This document shows, piece after piece, positions 1-8,138 of a stretch of DNA of 36,185 nt. How positions within the stretch are numbered: the first letter of the stretch is position 1; the number at the start of each line of letters is the position of its first letter. The notes under the pieces are model-generated. The model saw only the letters and a list, made by a program, of their open reading frames with translations. It was not told the DNA's origin and did not search any database. The position numbers and the translations under genes were made by a program. The DNA comes from DASPSR01 sp035498715 (GTDB taxonomy: Bacteria; Nitrospirota; UBA9217): positions 1 through 36,185 of the forward strand of contig DATJZV010000130.1 of the NCBI GenBank assembly GCA_035498715.1, in the 5' to 3' direction.

Positions 1-2
1 TC

Positions 3-716
3 GCGCCTCACGCAGGTCTGCTATATTCCGGAGCTGTCGCGGGCGCCGTCTATTCGAACATAGAGCTTCCTGATACCTTTATCCTTATCGGACCGAATCA
101 CACGGGTCTGGGAGCGTCCGTATCCCTGATGTCCAGCGGGCGGTGGGAAACGCCGCTCGGCACGGTGGACATCGACGAGCAACTCGCTAGCGCAATTCTG
201 AAAAAATCCACGCATATCCGAGAAGACACGCTTGCACATCTTCGCGAACACTCTCTTGAAGTACAGCTTCCCTTTATTCAGTATTTCAAGCATGCTTTCA
301 AAATCGTACCCCTGCAGATGCTCGACACCGCCCTTACGACCTGCCTTGAGGTGGGCCAGGCGATAGCAGCAGCAATTAAAGAACGGGGCCTGCGAAGCGC
401 GGATGACGAACATGAACGTCACCATGTGCTTATCGTCGCGAGTTCCGATATGAGCCATTACGAGCGGGCAACGACAGCCAAAGAAAAAGACTCAAAGGCT
501 ATTCATCAGATCCTGAACCTCGATCCCACGGGTCTGTACCGTACGGTCAGAGATAACGGTATCACCATGTGCGGGTACGGCCCGGCGGTGGCCATGCTTG
601 CCGCCTGTAACGCCCTCGGCGCGTCCCGGGCGGAACTGGTCAAGTATGCAAACTCCGGTGACGTGAGCGGAGACTATGAGCAGGTGGTAGGATACGCAGG
701 GATCATAATTAGGTAA
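3..716 (+). CDS. MEMO family protein, AmmeMemoRadiSam system protein B (5' truncated by window)
   Basis: The reading frame is open from the window edge, so the true start lies upstream; an internal ATG at 129 is not the start because homologous sequence precedes it. Visible family motifs are PHAGLLYSG and GPNHTG near the edge, EHSLEVQLPF around 250-280, and SSDMSHY around 445-465. The C-terminal part has MCGYGPAVAMLAA. These are the His- and acid-containing signatures of the MEMO fold, a relative of class III extradiol dioxygenases. In bacteria and archaea such genes often sit beside an AMMECR1 gene and a radical-SAM gene (the AmmeMemoRadiSam set), whose biochemical role is not settled. Neither partner is in the window; they could lie upstream. 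The family call is secure; the substrate is unknown. Confidence 0.88.
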   Translation, partial: APHAGLLYSGAVAGAVYSNIELPDTFILIGPNHTGLGASVSLMSSGRWETPLGTVDIDEQLASAILKKSTHIREDTLAHLREHSLEVQLPFIQYFKHAFKIVPLQMLDTALTTCLEVGQAIAAAIKERGLRSADDEHERHHVLIVASSDMSHYERATTAKEKDSKAIHQILNLDPTGLYRTVRDNGITMCGYGPAVAMLAACNALGASRAELVKYANSGDVSGDYEQVVGYAGIIIR

Positions 717-729
717 TTCATTACATATC

Positions 730-744
730 TGTGAAGTGTTCACA
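730..744. promoter_or_regulatory. Perfect 6-3-6 dyad between MEMO gene and pilus promoter
   Basis: TGTGAA-GTG-TTCACA lies 13 bases after the MEMO stop and about 55 bases upstream of the sigma-54 promoter. It resembles a CRP/FNR-type half-site pair, but the spacing between TGTGA and TCACA is 5, not the usual 6. It could be an operator, or a hairpin at the end of the upstream transcript; no T-run follows it. Confidence 0.3.
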
Positions 745-799
745 CCATTTCTCCTCCCGAAAAATCTGCTAACTAATTGAATATATTGCTATATCTCTC

Positions 800-816
800 G
801 AGGCACGAATGTTGCT
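800..816 (+). promoter_or_regulatory. Sigma-54 (RpoN) promoter of the pilus operon
   Basis: GGCACG at 802-807, four bases, then TTGC at 812-815 followed by T matches the -24/-12 consensus (TGGCACG-N4-TTGCW) except for the base before GGCACG. The GG and GC dinucleotides are separated by exactly 10 bases. Predicted transcription start is near 827. It lies just ahead of the first gene of the pilV-to-pseudopilin operon, and it overlaps an ATG at 809, which therefore cannot be the start of the first gene. Sigma-54 control of type IV pilus genes through PilR-type activators is established in Pseudomonas and Geobacter. No activator gene is visible here. Confidence 0.8.
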
Positions 817-868
817 TTCATTCTTGCTAAAGAACAAGAATGTCATGTCCATGGAAAGGCAGACAAAA

Positions 869-1072
869 ATGACCAAGTATATGATCATCTGTCCGGAATG
901 CGGTGCAGCAATGATTACCACAACTCCTTCAGCGACCATATGGGAACTCTGCCCATACTGCAGGCATCATGTCGTGGACGGGTATGATGTGATGATGGCT
1001 CAAGCAGTAACGGATGGCCCATCTTCCCAGACCGACGTTGCTGCACTGATGAACAAGGTGATCAGTAACTGA
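869..1072 (+). CDS. Small zinc-ribbon protein, first gene of the pilus operon
   Basis: I do not recognise a named family. The 67-residue product has two CxxC pairs, CPEC at residues 8-11 and CPYC at 28-31, spaced like a zinc ribbon, then a 36-residue polar tail. I chose the ATG at 869 because GGAAAGG stands about nine bases upstream and because the ATG at 809 lies inside the sigma-54 promoter; ATGs at 845 and 851 are also possible. It is probably cytoplasmic, since it has no signal peptide. It ends 14 bases before pilV and should be co-transcribed with it. A regulatory or assembly role in pilus expression is only a guess from position. Confidence 0.6.
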   Translation: MTKYMIICPECGAAMITTTPSATIWELCPYCRHHVVDGYDVMMAQAVTDGPSSQTDVAALMNKVISN

Positions 1073-1086
1073 ACGGGAGACCATCT

Positions 1087-1524
1087 ATGAAGATATTACA
1101 GAGGTCCGGAAATCAGAAAGGTTTTACGCTGCTGGAATTGCTCATCGCGGTTTCATTTCTGGCAATGGCACTTCTCGCCGTTGTGGGATTGCAGACTACG
1201 GCCATACAGTCAAACAGTATCGCCAACAGGCTTTCCGCAGCGACATCCATAGCACAGCAAATTATGGAAGATTTTGCCGCTCGGCCGATAGACGACCCGC
1301 TCCTAAACAGTACGAACACGAATATTAACTATAATTTTAATGTGAATACTATGACCACGCCAGTCTTCAGCATCACTGTTCCTAACGCAGGCACGTATTC
1401 CGCGACGTATTCCACATCAGTAAATAATCCAACATCCGGCGTAACAAGGCTGGACATCGTCGTAACAGGTGACGCGGCCACCGGCAGACAGGTCGCACTC
1501 ACCACATTTGTGAGGACTAACTAA
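1087..1524 (+). CDS. pilV: Type IV pilus minor pilin PilV
   Basis: The 145-residue product has a class III (prepilin) signal: a short basic leader ending in QKG, then FTLLELLIAVSFLAMALLAV, with Phe at +1 and Glu at +5. PilD-type peptidase would cleave after Gly and methylate the Phe. The segment after the hydrophobic helix (AIQSNSIANRLSAATSIAQQ) is the usual PilV continuation, and the length fits. Minor pilins PilV, PilW and PilX with PilY1 form the priming complex at the pilus tip. The gene overlaps pilW by one base. The remaining C-terminal half is Thr/Asn-rich and weakly conserved, as is normal for minor pilins. Confidence 0.85.
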   Translation: MKILQRSGNQKGFTLLELLIAVSFLAMALLAVVGLQTTAIQSNSIANRLSAATSIAQQIMEDFAARPIDDPLLNSTNTNINYNFNVNTMTTPVFSITVPNAGTYSATYSTSVNNPTSGVTRLDIVVTGDAATGRQVALTTFVRTN

Positions 1525-2474
1525 TGGGAAAAGCATTGTATCGCGAAGCCGGTTTTACGTTAATTGAGCTCCTGATTGTCATGGGGATGCTCGGCATCGT
1601 GATCACGGCGTTATACTCCCTCTACCTGACCCACCAGCGGTCCGCATATACGCAAGATGAGGTTGTCGAGGTCCAGCAGAATGTGAGGATCGCCATGGAC
1701 AGCATAACCAGGGATATCAGGAATGCCGGGACGTTGATCCCTCGCACGGACAATCCCGCGACCGTTACGAATGTAGAAAACGGTGGCGTAGGCAGTGCCA
1801 GTACGAATTCCATAACCTTGAACATGGCATCTTCACAGGAAGGGTATGCATGGATAACGGCCGACCTGTACCCGGCGGGGCCTATAACGAATCTTACGCT
1901 ATCTGTAGATTCCACAACGTCCCTCTCGAACTTCACCAACGGTGATTATGTAAGGATCATACGGCCGGAGCTCATGACGGAAGCGACCGGGTCCGTAGGA
2001 TCGCTTTTTAAAGTAACTAGTGTCGCAGCCGCGCCGTCGCCTTTGATGAATCTGCAATATGTATCGGGTATCCAGCCCGGTGCGTCTACCCCGTTGAAAC
2101 GGGGCGATGTTGTCGCCCTGGTAACGAATGCTGCGCCTGGCTATGTGCATCCTAACACCGTCATATACAGTCTGGGAGCCGGAGGCAGCTGTCCTTCTGG
2201 CGAAGTATGCATCACGCGGACGGAGAACGGCGTCAGCAATGTTGTCGCTACGAATATAGCGAACCTCACGTTCTCCTATATTATGGACGACAGTACGAAC
2301 TCCGAACTTAACCAGATACCCACTCCTCCCAGCTATCCCAATCTGACTGATGTGACCAAGATAAAAGAAGTACGGGTCACTGTCACGGGCCAGACGGTTA
2401 CAACGGTTGCCCTGTCAGGAGGACAGGCAAAACAAAGACAGATGACCTCGATTATAAAACTCAGGAACAGGTGA
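1524..2474 (+). CDS. pilW: Type IV pilus minor pilin PilW
   Basis: The product has 316 residues and a prepilin signal, REAG before FTLIELLIVMGMLGIVITAL, with Glu at +5. The next segment (residues about 40-65) has the PilW signature of conserved polar helix ending in MDSITRDIRNAG, and the length is typical of PilW, the largest of the minor pilins. It starts at an ATG overlapping the last base of the pilV stop codon, so translation is probably coupled. It acts in the inner membrane and then in the tip-priming complex with PilV, PilX and PilY1. A Cys pair around CPSGEVC in the C-terminal third may form a disulfide. Confidence 0.85.
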   Translation: MGKALYREAGFTLIELLIVMGMLGIVITALYSLYLTHQRSAYTQDEVVEVQQNVRIAMDSITRDIRNAGTLIPRTDNPATVTNVENGGVGSASTNSITLNMASSQEGYAWITADLYPAGPITNLTLSVDSTTSLSNFTNGDYVRIIRPELMTEATGSVGSLFKVTSVAAAPSPLMNLQYVSGIQPGASTPLKRGDVVALVTNAAPGYVHPNTVIYSLGAGGSCPSGEVCITRTENGVSNVVATNIANLTFSYIMDDSTNSELNQIPTPPSYPNLTDVTKIKEVRVTVTGQTVTTVALSGGQAKQRQMTSIIKLRNR

Positions 2475-2531
2475 ACTGTTCTGATGAACGGGGAACAATA
2501 CACGGCTGGAATCCAAAGAATAGAGGGTGCC

Positions 2532-2993
2532 ATGAAGCAAGAGCGAGAATCCATTATGAAAAATGAAAGAGGGATAGCCCTCATCGTGGCCATGGTCATG
2601 CTCATTCTCCTGACCATGATCGGCGTATTTGCCCTGAACACTTCCTCGACAGAATTGCACATCGTCGGAAATTACAGGAACACCGAGGTGGCATTTTTTG
2701 CGGCAGATGGCGGGGTAGCATTCGGACAGACTTCCACAACGATCTATGATAGCTTAGTGCTTGCTCCTCCCTTACCTGTTACAACCTGGAACGGGTCCGT
2801 TCCTGTCAGTAATAACAGTGCGGATGTGGGCGTTGTCTGGGTGGGCAGCTCCAGTATAGTCCCCGCTAAAATCGCTGCGGTCACTGATCCTGATGCCGTG
2901 AAGGTAATAAATCACTTTGTAGGTACGGTAACCGGCCACGGGCCAAACAATGCAACAATTGTTATCGAATCCGAGTTCGTAAGATTGTATTAA
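2532..2993 (+). CDS. pilX: Type IV pilus minor pilin PilX
   Basis: The hydrophobic helix begins ERG-IALIVAMVMLILLTMIGVFA and runs into NTSSTELHIVGNYRNTE, then AFFAADGGV, which is the PilX N-terminal domain pattern. As in most PilX proteins, the Glu at +5 seen in major pilins is missing. I use the ATG at 2532, preceded by AGAGGG; the ATG at 2556 is an alternative that leaves a shorter leader, and a start at 2484 would give an over-long leader. The product is 153 residues. It is co-transcribed with pilV, pilW and pilY1 and takes part in the same tip complex. Confidence 0.8.
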   Translation: MKQERESIMKNERGIALIVAMVMLILLTMIGVFALNTSSTELHIVGNYRNTEVAFFAADGGVAFGQTSTTIYDSLVLAPPLPVTTWNGSVPVSNNSADVGVVWVGSSSIVPAKIAAVTDPDAVKVINHFVGTVTGHGPNNATIVIESEFVRLY

Positions 2994-2994
2994 A

Positions 2995-3040
2995 AGCCGC
3001 AGCTTCACAGTTTTCTCCAACAAAAAAATATCCTGCGGCT
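2995..3040 (+). other. Long-loop hairpin between pilX and the next gene
   Basis: AGCCGCAG at 2995-3002 is perfectly complementary to CTGCGGCT at 3033-3040, giving an 8-bp stem with a 30-base loop immediately after the pilX stop. No T-run follows on the plus strand, so it is more likely an mRNA-stability or processing element than a terminator. Confidence 0.35.
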
Positions 3041-3079
3041 GGTATTGAAAATGCGCATTCCCGGGTCAAGGAGGTTTAT

Positions 3080-3535
3080 ATGAAGAGAAAAATGCTTTCC
3101 CTGAGCTTAACGATAATCCTATCGCTTGTGCTTTCCGGAGTAGCCTGGCCGGAACCTTTGTTGAATCGCTTAGATACGGCCATTTCCGGCAGGAGCGCAC
3201 AGCCTTCTTTGATAGTTGCAGCTGCAAACGAACCGACAGGGAGGGGAGGAACGCCCGGAATCGTAGGTCCATACAATCCCGCGAAGCAATATGCCGGCTC
3301 CGCTACTTCCAAGGGGCTTTTCTTTAAAAATCCCGGCAGCGTCTATTGGCAGCGTGTTGCCGATGATTATCTGAAGCGCGTGAAATGTCCTGATGCAATA
3401 GATCATCTGCGGAGGACCGGTCTCTGGAAGGGCCACCTGGGCCAGGATGGGTCCTGTGGGCCCTTGGACGAGCCGTCAGACTGGGCCGTAGGCAACCGCC
3501 TGAACTACGAGGAGATGCTCTCGGGAGAAGAATAA
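3080..3535 (+). CDS. Uncharacterised secreted protein between pilX and pilY1
   Basis: I do not recognise this family. The 151-residue product starts with a typical Sec signal peptide (basic MKRK, then a hydrophobic core ending near GVAWPEP), so it should be exported. Residues about 95-150 look like a compact domain: YWQRVADDYLKRVKCPDAI, then RRTGLWKGHLGQDGSCG and NRLNYEEML; the two Cys may form a disulfide. The start is supported by AAGGAGGT seven bases upstream. It lies in the same orientation as pilX and pilY1 with gaps of 86 and 68 bases, so it is probably part of the pilus operon and may work with PilY1 in the periplasm or at the cell surface. Confidence 0.7.
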   Translation: MKRKMLSLSLTIILSLVLSGVAWPEPLLNRLDTAISGRSAQPSLIVAAANEPTGRGGTPGIVGPYNPAKQYAGSATSKGLFFKNPGSVYWQRVADDYLKRVKCPDAIDHLRRTGLWKGHLGQDGSCGPLDEPSDWAVGNRLNYEEMLSGEE

Positions 3536-3603
3536 CCGGGAAGATAAGAAGGTTGCTGTTACGCGGAAGCCCTGACGGATTATGCAATCATGAAGGAGGA
3601 TGT

Positions 3604-6600
3604 ATGAAAACAACGCTCTTTACTATAATCCTTGCCGCTCTTCTGGCCGTCATATCGCCGGGGAACGCGCAGGCGGCGCCGGACCAGTATGCAGGTGATA
3701 CGTCGATCTACGGCGGCGCCACGTCCGGCATTGAACCGAATGTCCTGATCATTATCGATGATTCCGGGAGCATGGCTGACTCCGTGCCGGGCGATTCCTT
3801 TAACCCGAGCACTACCTATGCCTCAACCAACAAATGCGATAATGGGGATCATACAAAAAACTGCATCTCCACCGCAGTGTATAATGCTACCGGTCAAACG
3901 AAGTTTATCAATAATGTAAGCTCGGTCACAACATCGTGCGGCGGAGTGAACCCTCATGACCTCTTGACCACCACCGGCCAGTATAACGGCAGGAAATTGA
4001 ATAGCAACGGAACTTGTGGCGGGAACGGGAATAAACAGTATGTGACGGGTAACTATGTCAACTATTTGAACGGCCCGGGAGCCCTCAGGCCTAAAATCAC
4101 GATTGCCAGAGAGGTCATCACGAACCTTGTCAACAGCACGAGCGGGATACGCTTCGGACTTATGACCTATCATTATCCCAGCGGTAATGCTCAGGGATCG
4201 CAGTTCCTCAGCGCCACCGTATCCGGCAGTACATACGTAACCACCGTCAAGGCCATGAATGACATCTTTACCGGTTCCACAACCAACCGGACCGCACTTA
4301 CATCGGTCATCTCGACGCTCACGACGAACGGAAGTACGCCGCTCGGCGAGGCCTTGTACGAGGCCATGCGTTACTTTTCAGGAGGTGCGAGCGCATTCGG
4401 GAACACTATAGGCATCAGCGGCGGTAAGTATACCTCCCCCATTATAGCCAGCTGCCAGAAAAATTATGTTATCCTGGTGACCGATGGTATGGCAAATGCC
4501 GATGATGACCCTGTTCTGAAGACCCTATGCAATAACGGTGATTGCGATGGGGACGGCCAAGAACCGAGCAACCTTAACCATGTCCTGGACGATGTGGCAA
4601 AGTACATGTATGAGCATGATCTTATATCGGGAACCACAGGTTCGACGAGAAACGTCAGAACATACACCATCGGTTTCGGGGATATTGGTGCTGATCCGGA
4701 CGCCGTGGCTCTCCTGACCAGGACAGCGGACACCACCCACGGCCGGGGGCAGACATTCCTGGCATCGAACGCATCAGCGTTAAGCACGGCCCTTACGACG
4801 GTCATTGGCCAAATTTTCCAGGTGGACACATCGTTCGTTGCACCGGTGGTGCCGGTAAGCCCCGAGAACAGGACATACAGCGGGAGCAGGATATACATGG
4901 GGTTCTTTAAGCCGATCAATATGACCTACTGGGAAGGCAATCTTAAAAAATACGCCATCGACAGCAGCAATAATCTAAGAGACATGAACGGAAATTTGGC
5001 GAACTACACTGACCTTAATGGGGACGGTTACGACGACAACGACGGCGCGCAACTCCCTCCGGGTGCCATAAACGGGACCTTCAGGCTCAGTTCCCGGTCC
5101 TTCTGGAGCTCAAGTGCGGATGCCGGAGAAGTGGATGAAGGCGGCGTGGGCGACGTCCTGCTCAACAGTACCGCAACCAGAAATCTTTATACCTACGTGA
5201 GCAGCACGAGCACCAACCTTGCGGATCCGACCAATGCCTTAAGCACGACGAATGCGCTCATTACCGCAGCAACTCTCAGCGTTGCGGCATCATCGGACAA
5301 GGACAATCTTATCAATTTCCTGAACGGACTGGACCCCTATGATGAGAACGCGAACAGTATCACCAATGAAAATAGAGCCTGGATATTCAATGATATCCTG
5401 CACTCCAAGCCTCTGGTCGTTAATTACTCGGCCTTTGACTTTACTACAACGAACGAGGCCAACTGCTCGGTAAATAAGACCATGATCTACATTGGAGACA
5501 ACGACGGCTTTCTCCATGCTTTCAATGACTGTGATGGCACCGAGGCATGGGCATTTGTTCCTAAGGACCTTCTGAAAAATCTTCAATATATTCCCGGTAC
5601 AACCCATACCTACTTTGTGGATTCCTCTGCATCGGTCTATATTTACGATAAAAATCGCAATGGGACCATCGAGACCGATGCAAGCAACAACGATAAGGTC
5701 ATTCTTGTCGTGGGCTTAAGGAGGGGAGGGGGGTCGAACATCGTTCCTACCACGGGCATGTATTATGCGCTTGATGTGTCCGATCCGGCTAACCCGCAAT
5801 ATCTTTGGACGTTAAGCAATGCAGTGAGCCCCTCAGGGACCAGTACAGACTACCAGTATCTCGGCGAGTCTTGGAGCGAGCCGAAGATCGGCAAGATCAA
5901 GGTGGGCAGCTCTGACAAGATCGTTGCTTTGATCGGGGGCGGCTACGATAACCTGAACGAGGACAGCAGATACGGGAATACCCAGACATACACCGGGACC
6001 GGTACGGTGACCTTGACCGATTCAGGGGGAGGCGCTGTCACCAGTGCCGGTTCAGCCGCGGCGAACACCCCAAGGGGCGCGGCGATCTATGTTGTTGAAA
6101 TAGCTACGCTTGATTCCACCGGTGCCCCTTCTTTTGTAAACAGCGGGTGGAAGGTGTGGGGTTACGCCTATGGTGCCAACATGACGTTCTCGATCCCGAG
6201 CGAAACGCTGGCGCTGGATACAAACTTTGATGGATACCTGGACAGGCTCTATGTGGGAGATACAGGCGGGAACATGTGGCGTGTCGATATGAGCTCTACG
6301 TCAACCGCGTCTTGGACCATAAACAGGATATTCAGCGCAAACCCGGGCGCAGATACCACGAACGGACGAAAGATATTCTATAAACCGTCCGCGATCATTG
6401 AGCAGGTCATGGTAAGCAACCAGATCGTTCCTCAAGTGACCGTCTACTTTGGCACCGGGGACCGTGAGCATCCTCTTAACACAGCGAACGTGGACAGGCT
6501 CTACTCGGTCATTGACAGACAGCAGACAACGTCCAATAATATCAGAGAAGGCAATCTGATGGACATGACCCTGGACCAGCTGCAGACAACGACAATCCAG

Positions 6601-7110
6601 AGCGGGACCGGGTCCGTGGCTGATATCCTGTCAAAACTGACTGCTACGACCAATTACGGGTGGTATATCCAGTTCAATCAGAACTCCGGAGAAAAAGTGC
6701 TTGCTCCGCCTGTTGTTTTGAACGGAGTGATCTATTTTACCACCTTTTCCCCCGGAGCATCGGTGGTCACCGACCCGTGCCAGCCCGGAAATCTCGGCAC
6801 CGGGAGGATGTATGCCGTGGATTACAAGACCGGAGAAGCGGTTCTCAATTATGATACAACTAACGATAGCCAATATGCCACATTACATAATGCAACTACC
6901 GGGAACGCAAGAGCAACTGCAATGACGGGGCAGGTGCTCCAGCGGAGCGACAGACAGCAGACGATAGGGAACAGCATTCCGTCAGGCGTCGTTCTCGTCG
7001 TATCTGCAAGCGGAGAGACCGCGCTCTTTGTCGGGAGCGGCGGTGCCATGCCGAAGCAAAAGCCCAAAAAAGGCGGCGCTATCGTGCAAGAGTATTGGAG
7101 ACAGAGGTAG
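3604..7110 (+). CDS. pilY1: PilY1-type pilus tip adhesin / retraction regulator
   Basis: I use the ATG at 3604, preceded by AAGGAGGA and followed by a clear signal peptide (hydrophobic stretch ending NAQAA); the ATG at 3553 has neither. The product is 1168 residues. Near residues 47-57 lies VLIIIDDSGSM, a von Willebrand A MIDAS motif (DxSxS at 52-56), followed by a vWA-like region to about 400 (VILVTDGMAN). From about 620 comes the PilY1 C-terminal beta-propeller, recognisable by YIGDNDGFLHAFN. EF-hand-like calcium loops occur at about 470 (DLNGDGYDDND) and 872 (DTNFDGYLD); the latter corresponds in form to the calcium site that controls pilus retraction in Pseudomonas PilY1. It is exported and acts at the pilus tip with PilV, PilW and PilX. 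Confidence 0.92.
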   Translation: MKTTLFTIILAALLAVISPGNAQAAPDQYAGDTSIYGGATSGIEPNVLIIIDDSGSMADSVPGDSFNPSTTYASTNKCDNGDHTKNCISTAVYNATGQTKFINNVSSVTTSCGGVNPHDLLTTTGQYNGRKLNSNGTCGGNGNKQYVTGNYVNYLNGPGALRPKITIAREVITNLVNSTSGIRFGLMTYHYPSGNAQGSQFLSATVSGSTYVTTVKAMNDIFTGSTTNRTALTSVISTLTTNGSTPLGEALYEAMRYFSGGASAFGNTIGISGGKYTSPIIASCQKNYVILVTDGMANADDDPVLKTLCNNGDCDGDGQEPSNLNHVLDDVAKYMYEHDLISGTTGSTRNVRTYTIGFGDIGADPDAVALLTRTADTTHGRGQTFLASNASALSTALTTVIGQIFQVDTSFVAPVVPVSPENRTYSGSRIYMGFFKPINMTYWEGNLKKYAIDSSNNLRDMNGNLANYTDLNGDGYDDNDGAQLPPGAINGTFRLSSRSFWSSSADAGEVDEGGVGDVLLNSTATRNLYTYVSSTSTNLADPTNALSTTNALITAATLSVAASSDKDNLINFLNGLDPYDENANSITNENRAWIFNDILHSKPLVVNYSAFDFTTTNEANCSVNKTMIYIGDNDGFLHAFNDCDGTEAWAFVPKDLLKNLQYIPGTTHTYFVDSSASVYIYDKNRNGTIETDASNNDKVILVVGLRRGGGSNIVPTTGMYYALDVSDPANPQYLWTLSNAVSPSGTSTDYQYLGESWSEPKIGKIKVGSSDKIVALIGGGYDNLNEDSRYGNTQTYTGTGTVTLTDSGGGAVTSAGSAAANTPRGAAIYVVEIATLDSTGAPSFVNSGWKVWGYAYGANMTFSIPSETLALDTNFDGYLDRLYVGDTGGNMWRVDMSSTSTASWTINRIFSANPGADTTNGRKIFYKPSAIIEQVMVSNQIVPQVTVYFGTGDREHPLNTANVDRLYSVIDRQQTTSNNIREGNLMDMTLDQLQTTTIQSGTGSVADILSKLTATTNYGWYIQFNQNSGEKVLAPPVVLNGVIYFTTFSPGASVVTDPCQPGNLGTGRMYAVDYKTGEAVLNYDTTNDSQYATLHNATTGNARATAMTGQVLQRSDRQQTIGNSIPSGVVLVVSASGETALFVGSGGAMPKQKPKKGGAIVQEYWRQR

Positions 7111-7178
7111 ACCCTTAGAGAGTGATCAATGGACTGCATGGGACGGTTAAAAAACATATGCGCAGGTACTAACGGACT

Positions 7179-7199
7179 CCCCCGCTCTCGGAGCGGGGG
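7179..7199 (+). other. Perfect 9-bp GC-rich hairpin between pilY1 and lipoprotein gene
   Basis: CCCCCGCTC at 7179-7187 and GAGCGGGGG at 7191-7199 form a perfect stem with a three-base loop. No T-run follows, so it is not a classical terminator. It lies 68 bases after pilY1 and 44 bases before the chosen start of the next gene, and argues against the earlier ATG at 7129. It may limit 3' exonuclease decay or partially attenuate transcription into the two downstream genes, or it may belong to a dispersed intergenic palindrome family. Confidence 0.6.
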
Positions 7200-7242
7200 A
7201 ACGTATTCACGCGGAGTCTTGTGGTGCCTTGATAGGATAACA

Positions 7243-8133
7243 ATGTTATGGCTCGTGGCGGTCCTCTGCTGCGTAATGATCGTCTCTGCCTGCAGCAGAG
7301 AAAAAAGCGCGGCCGCCCCTGGAGATTCCCTGAAGAGCACGCAACAGTCGAGCGGCAAATTCACGGTCCGTATACTGCCGGAGGCTCCAACAGTTACGTC
7401 TGACCTCCAGGTGCTCCATGCCGTAGGTGGGAACGTGAGCTATCGTTGGGCACGGAACGGCAGGATTATGGAGGAAGAGACAGCACCTCTACTATCAAGA
7501 AAATGGTTTTCGCGAGGAGACACGGTTTCCGTCACGGTGATCGCCGACGGCCAAGAGGCAACTGCTTCCACAATAATAAATAACAGCCCTCCCGTTGTGA
7601 CATCCGTGATGCTAAGTCCTGAACAGCTCCGGAGAGGAGTGGATATCACAGCACTTCCACAGGCCGTTGATGCCGACGGAGATAACATGAGGTTCAGCTA
7701 TAGATGGAGAATAAATGGAAATGATGTGCCGGAGGATAAGCCCGTGCTAACTGGCAATCAATTTAAACGGGGCGACAGGATATCTCTTACGGTAACGCCC
7801 TACGATAGCAGCGGGCCGGGAGAAGTTTTCAATTCTAAGGAAATCATCATCCCCAATGCCGCTCCATCGTTTGTCACTACTCCAGCCAAGGACTTCAGTG
7901 GAGATACCTATGTCTACCAGGCCACGGCGGAAGATCCCGACGGCGATCCTATAATATATTCACTTGTCTCTCCGCCGGCGGGGATGACCATAGACAGTAA
8001 CACGGGCAAGATTCAATGGAAAATTGGCGGAGACCAGGCGGGAAATCACACGATAGAAATTGTTGCGCAGGATCCAGAAGGAGCCAGAATGTCTCAAAAA
8101 TATACATTGGCCATAACGATACCGGAGAGGTAA
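7243..8133 (+). CDS. Ig-like repeat lipoprotein in the pilus operon
   Basis: The ATG at 7243 is preceded by AGGA five bases upstream and opens directly into a lipoprotein signal peptide with lipobox VSAC (Cys 17); an ATG at 7129 would put the hairpin at 7179-7199 inside the gene and bury the signal. The mature part has two related repeats, each with YRW..NG....E then F.RGD..S.TV (about residues 60-110 and 145-195), followed by a cadherin/He_PIG-like domain with DPDGDPI and GKIQWK (about 225-290). Such beta-sandwich repeats are extracellular or periplasmic binding or spacer modules. No catalytic motif is seen. Its position between pilY1 and a pseudopilin suggests an outer-membrane accessory to the pilus; this is inference. 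Confidence 0.75.
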   Translation: MLWLVAVLCCVMIVSACSREKSAAAPGDSLKSTQQSSGKFTVRILPEAPTVTSDLQVLHAVGGNVSYRWARNGRIMEEETAPLLSRKWFSRGDTVSVTVIADGQEATASTIINNSPPVVTSVMLSPEQLRRGVDITALPQAVDADGDNMRFSYRWRINGNDVPEDKPVLTGNQFKRGDRISLTVTPYDSSGPGEVFNSKEIIIPNAAPSFVTTPAKDFSGDTYVYQATAEDPDGDPIIYSLVSPPAGMTIDSNTGKIQWKIGGDQAGNHTIEIVAQDPEGARMSQKYTLAITIPER

Positions 8134-8138
8134 ATACA

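Noticed and set aside
730..744. CRP-type binding site
   Set aside because: TGTGA and TCACA are 5 bases apart, not 6, and no CRP-like gene is present; kept only as a generic dyad.
809..868. ATG at 809 as start of the first pilus-operon gene
   Set aside because: It lies inside the sigma-54 promoter and upstream of the predicted transcript start near 827.
7129..7242. ATG at 7129 as start of the Ig-like lipoprotein
   Set aside because: It places the hairpin 7179-7199 in the coding region and hides the signal peptide; ATG 7243 has a ribosome site and a proper lipobox.
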